Below are positions 55,802-64,000 of a DNA stretch of 64,000 bases, in pieces. Position 1 is the first letter of the stretch, and the number at the start of each line of letters is the position of its first letter. Under the pieces are notes generated by a model, which saw only the letters and a list, made by a program, of their open reading frames with translations, had not been told where the DNA came from and did no database searches. The stretch is taken from NCBI RefSeq assembly GCF_025024155.1, contig NW_026251824.1:1-64000 (forward strand), in the 5' to 3' direction. The DNA comes from Gamsiella multidivaricata. Lineage: Eukaryota > Mortierellomycota > Mortierellomycetes > Mortierellales > Mortierellaceae. The position numbers were made by a program, and so were the translations under genes.

Positions 55802-57069
55802 GCATTCGTGCCTTTGTGAGCCGGTGTCCGTTGGGGTCACATAATCACTGGGGGAAGATATCGCTAGCGCGGGAGTGCATGCCTGTGTGCCTGGGTCTGT
55901 GGCGCTATCGTGTATACCAGTATTTTACATGCGCGAATGTACCTCTGGTTTTTACTACTCGTTCTTTCGAACGTCTAATATCCAGAATGCTGTGGCCTTG
56001 GTGCTCCTTGCTTGTCTGGCTCGTGTCTTTCACAGCTTATCATCGATCTCGATATCTCTCTGATACGACCGCGCGTACACATGCACATGCGCATACACAT
56101 AATACAACAAAACGTTTAAAGAGCATTCATGCAAATGGATGCATACATAACTCTTTCATACCTATGTCTGTTCTGAGTCCTATCATATTGATCCTGTCAT
56201 CATGGACACTGCACACCATGTATAAAGCACCATTGCATCGTGCCCTGTTATCAAAGTGCGCGCGTATGTCGAACATGGCTGCTGTAGGGGTTGATGTTGT
56301 TATGTTTAATTGTCCGGCCCGCCTGTCTCTGACTTGCCATATCCGAGGCTATCGTCTGCTTCTCAGCGCTCAATAGCACCTCCCTCCTCACCGTCCCCAA
56401 ACAATCGCATGAACATTAACGTGAACACAAAAAAGTGCATGATGGTCAGAGAAGACTTGACTGCTGGAGCCAATTGAGTCCCTGTGGTACAAGATGGACT
56501 AAATTGTCGAGTGGCTGTTTGCTCCTCTGCACAAACGAGGCGATGATGGCCTTACTATTCTGAAGCATTCTACCCTTGATGTTTCAGGGTGTTTGATACC
56601 TCGTAAAACGTGTATGATGTACCCCGTCTTCATTTCAAGGTCTGACACAATCTCAGCACTGATCCGCCATACCTTTCTTCTCCATTCCTCAATTCAACAG
56701 GCGCATCGAATATTGGCTGGATCTCAGTTGAGGAGGTAAAGGTGAGCAAGCTTCCTAATTCAGGGCATGAGGGCAGGGCGAATGTACGAGAACAATAGTT
56801 GGAATTCAGCCGGGACTAGTGGATAGCGCCTAGTACCTAGTACGAGACAATATCATCATCGCCCGAGGTTATTGTGGCCCAGCGTAATGGATCTAACGTG
56901 ACTAGGGCGGACAGATCAAGTTCTTGCTGGGGCCAGGAACTGGAGGCCGATCTGAAATGAATTCGTGGAAAGCATTGTTTGTTCGCTTCAAATAGCAATT
57001 GGATGAATCCACCTACCATTCACGAGCAAATTTTCCTATCTTTGCGTACGCACATGCTGCATGGCCTCC

Positions 57070-57098
<29 letters not shown>
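57070..57098 (+). repeat. A29 homopolymer
   Basis: Upstream of the Q-rich HMGB gene. A second, interrupted A run follows at 57158-57177. Confidence 0.9.
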
Positions 57099-57100
<2 letters not shown>

Positions 57101-57366
57101 ACCAGGTGGCCATAAAGATAGGAGGGATGGGGCTCGTAGTCGGATCGGGCCTGAAGTAAAAAAAAAAAGAAAGAAAAAGCCAATTGACATCTTTGACCCT
57201 CTCTCTTTATCCTCGCCTCGCCTTCTTTTTCTCTCCATCCTGCTGCAAACTTCAGTCAATCCTTCACAAGCAGATACGAGACGAGCGCACCTTTTTTACA
57301 TAAATATTTTTATTTTGGTTCACTGTGCCACAAAACCGCACGAGGAAAGAACACTACGTCTCTTCA

Positions 57367-57966
57367 ATGGCCAACCCCTCCGCACATTTTCAATCCGACC
57401 CTTCACTGATGACTGCAGGCCAGAACTCCACTTATGGTGGCTACGGATCCTTATATGGTGCCATGAACCATAGCATGAATTTTCACACTGCTGCCTATCC
57501 CAGTCCATACGGTGCTCCCGGTCCTGCGACTCCGCCTGTCCTGCCGCCACTCCAATCCACCAACAGCAATCACAGCAACCCCTACAGCAACGGCAGCGGC
57601 GGGCACGATGGACCCTCCTCATCTTCTTCCTCTGGTTTCCAGTTCTCATACCAGAACGAAGTCGGGTCTATGACCCCTTCCAGCTCCGCAGGTGGCGGTA
57701 GCGGCGGTGGAGGGATGCACTCCTCAAACCCAATGGATGCAGCGTCGTCTTCTTCGCAGTCGTCCGTGGACCCATCGAGGAGGGGTATGGATGATACGGA
57801 CGCCATGCGGAGAACTCCTTCAGCGTCAGCGCAGCTTCCACATCCACAACAGATTTTGGACGACGCATTAAAAAAGGGTCAGCAGCAGCAACAGCCGCAG
57901 TATCAGCATCACCCGCATTCGCCGCATCCTCAGCAGAGCCAGGCGCAACAGCAACATCAACTTCAG

Positions 57967-58001
<35 letters not shown>

Positions 58002-59422
58002 GCAACAGCAACAACAGCAACATCAACAACTTCAGCGCCAGGTTCACTCTTCGCAACTGCACTCTGCCCAGACACCGTACCAGTACAATTCATCCTCACA
58101 GATACAGCAGCAGCAACAACCACAGCAGCAGCTTCATCCAAGTCAGAGTCCATTACCACACATGATGCACGCTCATCCTAACAACCTGTATTCGACAGAT
58201 GCTCGTCACGATACGCGTTTATCACACCAGCAGCAGCAGCAACAGCCAACACAACAGCAACAACAGCGCTACATAGATTCTTCTATGCACCACGTCATGC
58301 ACAAAAGTGGATCTAGATCCGGCGATCTAGGATGGTCCGGCTCACAGAATATGATGTTGCAAGGCTCCGTTACACCCAATACTAATGGTAGCGGCAGTGG
58401 CAGCGGGAATGGAAGTAGTGGGGGAGGGCCGATTCGTCACAGCGTAGGCGCTCAACAGAGCCGCGCAGCTGCCAACAAGCGTAGTCGTGACTTCGGAATA
58501 ATGGACCCATCCGGAGTACCAGGACCTACAACAGCAACCAACGGACTGGGTGGGATGAGCGCAGCCTCAGCTACGGCCGCCTCAACCATGGGTATGAGCC
58601 CTATGGGTGGAATGGCAGGTCTGCCCGGGATGAGTGCTATGGCTCATGACCGCCTAGGCTGGGGCGGGATGGTTGGTGCTGGGTATGGCGCTCCAGAGCA
58701 CCACCACGGATTGCAACAACAGTCTCATCATCAGCAGATGCAACATTTACAGCAGCAGCAGCAGCAGCAGCAGCAGCGTATGGCACCCCACGGCGCACGG
58801 ATCAGTGGCGGACACATGGCCGGAGATGCAGGAGGACCCATGGGTGGGATGGCTGGTATGCCCGGAATGGGTGGCATGGGAGGACTAGGGGGTCTGGGAG
58901 GCCTGAGCGGGATGGGAGGAATGGGTAGCATTAACAACCTCCACGGTGTGAACATGGGTTCATTATCAAAAAAGAAGATGAAAAAGGTCCCTATGCCCAT
59001 GATCAAGGATAAGAACTGTCCGAAACGTCCAAGGAATTCGTACATCTTTTTCACGCTCATGAAGAGGTAAAAAGGCGTGTCTTTTTCTTTTTTGTTGTTA
59101 CTATTTTTAAAAACGTGCCTTATCGCGAGCGTCTTTTTTAAACTAACGACGCACAACGCGAATGACAACTAGGGATGATATTAAAAAAAAGCACCCAGAA
59201 TTCAAGCCGACCGAAATCACAAAGATGCTGGGGGAAGAGTGGCAAAAGCTGTCCGAGTCCGAAAAAGAGTCCTATGGATCCATGGCTGAGAACGACAAGA
59301 AGAGATACCAGTCTGAAATGGAGGCATACGACGCCTCTAATACCGGCGGCCCAACGCCCAGTGGGGCCGGAGGAGGTGGCACTGGATCAGGGCTGATAGA
59401 TAGTATGGGCTGGCGGATGTGA
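57367..59422 (+). CDS. Gln-rich HMGB-type HMG-box protein
   Basis: Chromatin-associated, non-sequence-specific HMG box with a long regulatory N-terminus. Exons 57367-59066 and 59173-59422 give 649 residues; the intron splits the box after FTLMKR. Residues 1-200 are Ser/Gly/Asn-rich, and 180-330 carry extended Gln/His runs (one of about 14 Gln plus several shorter, DNA at 57945-58030 and elsewhere). About 480-540 is a Gly/Met repeat (GGMAGMPGMGGMGGLGGLG). The box (about 549-620) reads KNCPKRPRNSYIFFTLMKRD, KKKHPEFKPTEITKMLGEEW and KLSESEKESYGSMAENDKKR, an HMGB/NHP6-like pattern distinct from the MATA-type box of the gene at 21723. The start is the first ATG of the open frame. Exact length of the Gln runs may vary between strains. 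Confidence 0.88.
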
Positions 59423-59841
59423 ACCACCCTGCCTTTGAAGAGTATACATAAAAAAAAAAAAAAGCCGGCAACGTAAGGTTATTTCGTGCATCTATGCGTT
59501 TACTTTAATCCATAGCTGTTCTTTATTTCGAATGGTGTGCAAACAAGCTAAAGGCCATGGAATGGATTGGAACATGCTGTTCATTCTGTGAAAAAAATAA
59601 TCAAAACTGAAAACAAGGGAATTGGTATCCGTGGTCAGCAAGTCCATAAAAAATATCCAAAGAAAAAAAGACAAAGGAAAAACGAAGTGAACGTGAGAAA
59701 GAAACAGAGGCTACTAATAGGCAGAGGGATGATGGCTATTCCCTCGTAAAAGCTTTCACATACTAGCCATCACATACTCTGCCTGTCGTCGCAAAAAATC
59801 CTGCGTCCCCTTTCTCAGTCCCCTGCAACTCCATCAATTTG
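59423..59841. other. Convergent 3' intergenic region
   Basis: 3' flanks of the HMGB (+) and SAM-decarboxylase (-) genes, with A runs at 59449-59463. No gene. Confidence 0.4.
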
Positions 59842-61679
59842 TTAGGCCTTGGCCACAAAGTGTCCGAAGACCAAATCGCATCCTTCAAACTCATACAGGA
59901 TACGGTCCGTACGGGTGAAACCTGCGACGCGGCCCATTGCCTTGACCATGCGGCGCTGGCGGCGTTCCATCTGGCGGTCCGTCTCCATTTGACCATCCTC
60001 AGTCATATGGGACGAAAATAGGGTCACGCTCATGGTACCAGGCTGGAAGATCTCGACCACCTTCGAAATCAACTCTGTCAAAGTCTCAGGACCAGTGTAG
60101 GTCGCCTTGCTGACCACATCTTCAGTTGCATCGCCATCCTCGCTAGCCGACGCCGCAGATACAGGAGTGCTACTGCCAGAGACCTTGCTGCTCTTCTTGC
60201 TGCGGAGACCCACGGGAATGTTAGTCTCGAACGATGCGTAGGAGCAGACGGGCTCGGGGGTCACATGGATCGTGTAATAGTTGCCGTCCTGGAGAGCGTT
60301 GGCGGAATAACCACAGGGTGTGAACAGGAAAGAGTCCAGTTGCGCCTGAGGGAAGAGTCCAGCCAAACCAGTCTCCTGATCCACACGGACACCACCAACG
60401 GTGCCCGGAACATCGTCCGGTCTCTGATAAAAACGCTTCATCGCCTCAGGGTTCAAGTTGGTCATAAGAATCTCGACCGTCTGATCGTGAGAGGGATACA
60501 AATAGCTAGCGCTACTGGCAGATGTGGCAATCGAAATCGACGAAGACGACGACGCCACAGACGATGCAGAGGACGATCCAGGCGATGCCAAGGGGGAGTC
60601 CTGTCCGAAATCAGATACGCCCTTATCAGTCACAATGCTCAAAAGATGAGGAACCTTCTCGTCGTGGCCACCGACGATGACCACATCGCCATTCTCGTTG
60701 CTGGGGTTGATGGTGTTGTCCAGAGAGCTGACACTGCTACGTCGAGAGGTAATGTGCGAGAGGCAATCGTCCTGAGGTGCAGTCAGATACAGACACCAGT
60801 GGTCTCCATTAACCTTGCCGACAGTGTACGCGGCGCCGTGATCTATATAAAAAAAAAAAAAAAAAAAAAGTTCGTCAGCAAAACAACGATAATATCTAAA
60901 AGATTGGTTATAATCATAAACAGTCCAAACGACTTACCAAAGTGGCGATCCAAGAAGGCCACCTCGTCCTTCCAGTCGCGATGAACATGCAACTGACGCT
61001 CGGGGAACATAAAGGTCTTGCGGGAATAGAAGACACGCCAGACCTTTTCGAGTCCACAGTAGTTCTGTGCAATCTCCAGGATCTTGGGCAGGGCCATCAA
61101 CAGCGTGGTTGTACCGCAGGTTTTGAGGATCAGCTTGTGAGGGTAGACAAAGAACGAGGACTCGCTTAAGAGGAACGCGTCCATGCAGTCGTTCTGGATC
61201 GAGTTCAACACCTGACATTTGACAATGGCTAACATCTCGTCCCAGACGGGCTTGGGCACGATACGAAGACCATATCGGTCGGATCCGCCAAAGGAATCGT
61301 CGGTCTCGGTCGATTGGAGCTCGGTGGGGGTGGTTCGAATGCCCTGCAGGAGGTACGGAGCAGGGCCGAACCAGATCTCGAGTAGCTTCTCGGGACCCTC
61401 GAACGAACCGGCTTCCTGCGTATCGTTGGTAGTGTCCAAGAATGCGTCGTTCTCGAATCCAGCTTCGTTGTTGTGAAGGTGCGCGGAAGCGGCGGAGACT
61501 ACTTGAATGAGGCTGTGGGTGGCATCATTGGTGGTAGAAGCACAATCTGAGTCGGCGGTAGCAGAGTTGGTTGGAATAATAGAGGCGTTAAGATGTTGAA
61601 GGGCGGCGGACTTGAGTTCGTCGGTGGTGGTGGTGGCGACGGCCGGGGCCGAGGATGGGACAGGGACAGGAACAGTCAT
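59842..61679 (-). CDS. SPE2: S-adenosylmethionine decarboxylase proenzyme
   Basis: Pyruvoyl enzyme that makes decarboxylated SAM, the aminopropyl donor for spermidine and spermine. Exons 61679-60938 and 60842-59842 give 580 residues. The first 90 residues are a low-complexity extension. Then FEGPEKLLEIWFG, DAFLLSESSFFVYPHKLILK and TCGTTTLL match the family; self-cleavage is expected between Glu173 and Ser174 of LSESS, Ser174 becoming the pyruvoyl group. Further motifs are FYSRKTFMFPERQ, H-x-D-W-x-EV, YTVGKVNGDHWCLYL, the C-terminal FTPCGYSANAL with catalytic Cys, YYTIHVTPEPVCSYASFETN, and ILYEFEGCDLVFGHF. A Ser/Ala-rich insert of about 60 residues lies in the alpha subunit. A 21-nt T tract (coding strand) directly precedes the acceptor. 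Confidence 0.94.
60849..60869 (+). repeat. A21 tract, polypyrimidine tract of the SAM-decarboxylase intron
   Basis: On the coding strand T21 followed by TATATAG, the acceptor of exon 2. Confidence 0.9.
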
Positions 61680-63332
61680 TCACGTGGGGGTCTTTCGGGT
61701 GTGTAAGAAAACGTATTAGGGTGGTTTTCTCAGAGGATGCACGAACACGAAGGGCGCTGGGGGCTGCGTTTCTGACGAAATGATGGGCAGGTTGTTTTGG
61801 GATGTGAAGTCCTATCGATAGGAAGAACACAAGATGATGATAGGCGTAAGCATGCTGCAGCCACACCTGCATGGGGGACCAGGCCAAGCATGTTAAATGT
61901 GTCGTGTATCAATGGAGCGCATAGAAAAGCAAACGCGTAAAAACACGCGTAGGTGGAATAGCGGCAATTGCCCTGTGGACATTACGGGGTAAACGAAAAC
62001 AAGGGAAAGGAACAGGCACGCGATAGGAGGGAGGGTCAGGAAAAAAAATAGATACACAGTGACCCCAATTGCCTGCAAGACTCAACAGATCGACCCCCCC
62101 TTCCTCTCTCCTCCCTGGGCCAAAAGAGCCCTTCCCTTAGCCAATTAACATATGAATGCGGATATGTCCTTTTTATGTATTCCCCTTTCTTTCTTCCCCC
62201 ACACACACATCTTGAACATCGTTGCGGTCCACTCTTACCTGTTTAACCGACTTGACAAGCCAAAAGCAATTGAAGAAGCGTGGGGGGAACTGGTATTTGT
62301 TTGGCTCTGTGAAGAGAGCTTGCGAGGTAGTGTTCTTTTTAGATGTTCAAGAAAAAAAGCGCTGATTTTTTTTGTTTTTTTAAGTGAAAAAAGAGATCAA
62401 TGGAAGAGTAAGATGGGAGTAGCGATGCTATCGGCAGCAGGGGATGGGAACGAAAGGCAACTGGGGGGTGAACTGAACGGAGGCGCAAGAGTTGAGGTCG
62501 GGACCTGGACGCATAGCAAGGGGGGACCGCTGGATGATCAAAAACGGAATTTTGACTGAGTAAGAGCGAAAGGGTGGAGAAAGTGACAAAGAAAAAAAAA
62601 AAGGGCTAAGGGTGGATTTGAAGAGGGAGAAAAAGGGACGCTGGTTAGAATACTGTAGTTGCTGCTGATGTTCTTGAATGACCTGGGATCCACTCGATCG
62701 CACACTTCACTTACAAACTGGCAATATTTTTCTTTCTTTCTTTCTTATGGTTGTCTAGTAAGAGTCAGCTGTTGAAGAAGACAGAGCGAAATGGCTTCTT
62801 CGGAGGGAAAAAGGTGTTTGTATTTGAGCTTGTGAGTGGATGTGGGGGGTGTGGGAGGAGCTGGTGGAGATGAACGAATCGAGTTGAGGAGAGGAAGGAA
62901 AGGAGGAGAGGAGCAGAAAGAAGGGCAAAGAACCCACTTCTATTTATTGCAACCCAGGATGCGGGACTAGCCCAGCCATGCTAAAATTTTTTGTTTACTT
63001 CATCTGTCTGCCCGAAACAGTCAAGAACAAAGAGATAAGGAGAGAGACCAAATCGTCCACACGACAACGAAGCGAGAAGTGAGCCTCTATCCTTGTCTCC
63101 TTCCCCGTGCGGAACATCTAACTTCAAGCACGCTAAAGAAAGCGATCTACACTCAGTTTTATAGTCTAACCATATCAATTGGACTTGATCCACCGGTCGA
63201 TGCGGTTTGGGAGGGTAACCAGGTCAACCTCTTGGGGTTTTCTGCCAATCCGGTTATTTTGAACTGTCTCACTGTTTCCTGATCTTTCACTCCATGCAAC
63301 GCCAGGACGAGGCCACCGTGCGTTTGACCTAT

Positions 63333-63372
<40 letters not shown>

Positions 63373-63926
63373 AAGGAAGGAAGGAAGGAAGGCAAATTGC
63401 TTATAGTTAACTCACTAGACACAGTAGACAAAAACTCCTTCATCCGTCAGCCAGGCTGCCGTGTATGTGTTGGAGTGCTGTTGGACTATGATCCAATGGC
63501 ACCATGTTCATCCAGGCGGCGCAGAGACAACAGAGTACTTTCGATGTACGTATATGAACTTCTGTGTATAGCTGTATAGATCGTGTGAGTGAAAGAGCAG
63601 AAAAGAGCGAGGAACTGAACGGGGGACCATCAGTTTGTGCCACCATCAAAAGAAAAGTGGGCAGGGGTCGTCATCTTCCTTTTGTAGCCGAAGCAATTGA
63701 AGGGCGCAAACACAGTTCAAAACTCCGTACCAACAGGTGAGCAAGTCGGGACGCAGTGCCCTTCAAGAACACAAGAACACCCCCGTTCCTCTACACCTTC
63801 AGGCGCAGTTCAACAATCCCTTGTACAGCTCCCGGCTCTCGATCTCTGCGCCTTCGTCTTGACTACACCCAGGGCATAGTTGTGTAAACATTGACGATCC
63901 CTGCAATTGCTCCGATCGCGACTAAA
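61680..63926. other. Upstream region of the SAM-decarboxylase gene, probable 5'-UTR intron
   Basis: No coding gene recognised. On the minus strand 62940-62720 is pyrimidine-rich like a transcribed leader and ends at a GTAAGT donor (62716-62711). An intron from there to an acceptor shortly before the ATG at 61679 would make a 5'-UTR intron of about 1 kb. 63335-63391 is an A36 run followed by GGAA repeats. Confidence 0.4.
63335..63391 (+). repeat. A36 homopolymer followed by (GGAA)n
   Basis: The longest homopolymer in the window, directly followed by about five GGAA units. No recognisable element body or target-site duplication was found upstream. Confidence 0.9.
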
Positions 63927-64000
63927 ATGTCGCTGGCAGCTGCACATCCTGAGAGTTTATCTTGGCGTCAGTCGGCGATCAGTAGACCTCAAATCGCTGG
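63927..64000 (+). CDS. Possible start of a gene leaving the window
   Basis: ATG in an ACTAAAATG context, open for the remaining 24 codons (MSLAAAHPESLSWRQSAISR). It is preceded by about 150 nt of C/T-rich sequence like other leaders here. Too short to identify; could be chance. Confidence 0.35.
   Translation, partial: MSLAAAHPESLSWRQSAISRPQIA

Larger units (their letters stand above)
53064..57366. other. 4.3-kb intergenic region with CT-rich tract
   Basis: The largest gap in the window. No gene supported. 55440-55810 is strongly C/T-rich on the plus strand, including a CT microsatellite. A GTAAGT donor-like word follows at 55666-55671, and an acceptor-like CTTCAG at 57252-57257, just before the HMGB gene. 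This could be a long 5'-UTR intron; without transcripts it is speculation. 57070-57098 is an A29 run. Confidence 0.35.

Noticed and set aside
63335..63391. Poly-A plus GGAA as the tail of a retroposed element
   Set aside because: No element body, promoter boxes or target-site duplication could be found upstream; simple-sequence expansion is enough.

Overview
The window looks like nuclear DNA of a zygomycete-type fungus, most likely a Mortierella/Linnemannia-like member of Mortierellomycotina. The best evidence is a fatty-acid elongase at 37845-39396 that is almost residue-for-residue the MAELO-type elongase I remember from Mortierella alpina. Supporting signs are short GT-AG introns (mostly 50-200 nt), pyrimidine-rich leaders, long Q- and S-rich low-complexity coding stretches, a family of F-box/leucine-rich proteins, and no bacterial-style operons. 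All exon models come from reading splice signals, open frame and family conservation by eye, without transcript data.

Layout. 1-2373 (-): 5' part of an acidic, coiled-coil protein that runs off the left edge. 2570-9640: a decay zone with one intact F-box-like gene (6384-8234, -) between two eroded copies in the same orientation, relics of an aldo-keto reductase and possibly of an LRR gene, and one intact four-helix membrane protein (4708-5967, +). 10012-12317 (+): DHHC palmitoyltransferase of the PFA4 type. 12562-13339 (-): clathrin-adaptor sigma subunit. 14782-16361 (+): ADF-H plus PH domain protein with a 14-nt microexon. 18586-21401 (+): DCAF12-like WD40 protein. 21723-24338 (-): MATA-type HMG-box factor. 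26116-28092 (-): NSUN5/Rcm1 rRNA cytosine methyltransferase, divergent from 28293-29737 (+), a SET/MYND protein. 32220-37075 (+): two thioredoxin-fold paralogues flanking a KRE2/MNT1 mannosyltransferase; the downstream paralogue is frameshifted. 37845-39396 (+): fatty-acid elongase. 40150-41804 (+): epoxide hydrolase. 41947-42878 (-): UTP11, divergent from 43115-44452 (+), GEMIN2. 46397-50125 (+): membrane-anchored LEA-2-like protein with a 1.2-kb intron. 50910-53063 (-): single-pass membrane orphan. 57367-59422 (+): Q-rich HMGB-type protein. 59842-61679 (-): S-adenosylmethionine decarboxylase. A possible new gene starts at 63927 (+) and leaves the window.

Most genes are conserved housekeeping functions: ribosome biogenesis (NSUN5, UTP11), snRNP assembly (GEMIN2), trafficking and palmitoylation (AP sigma, PFA4), polyamines (SPE2) and very-long-chain fatty acids (ELO). 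They sit as independent units. I see no metabolic cluster, virus, intact transposon, CRISPR array, tRNA or rRNA.

The observations I would follow first are the duplicated thioredoxin-like pair around the mannosyltransferase (family function unknown to me, second copy broken by one base), the 14-nt microexon that completes the ADF-H fold, the GC-AG intron in UTP11, the probable single-base frameshift in the SET/MYND gene, and the F-box/LRR/AKR graveyard at 2.5-9.6 kb.
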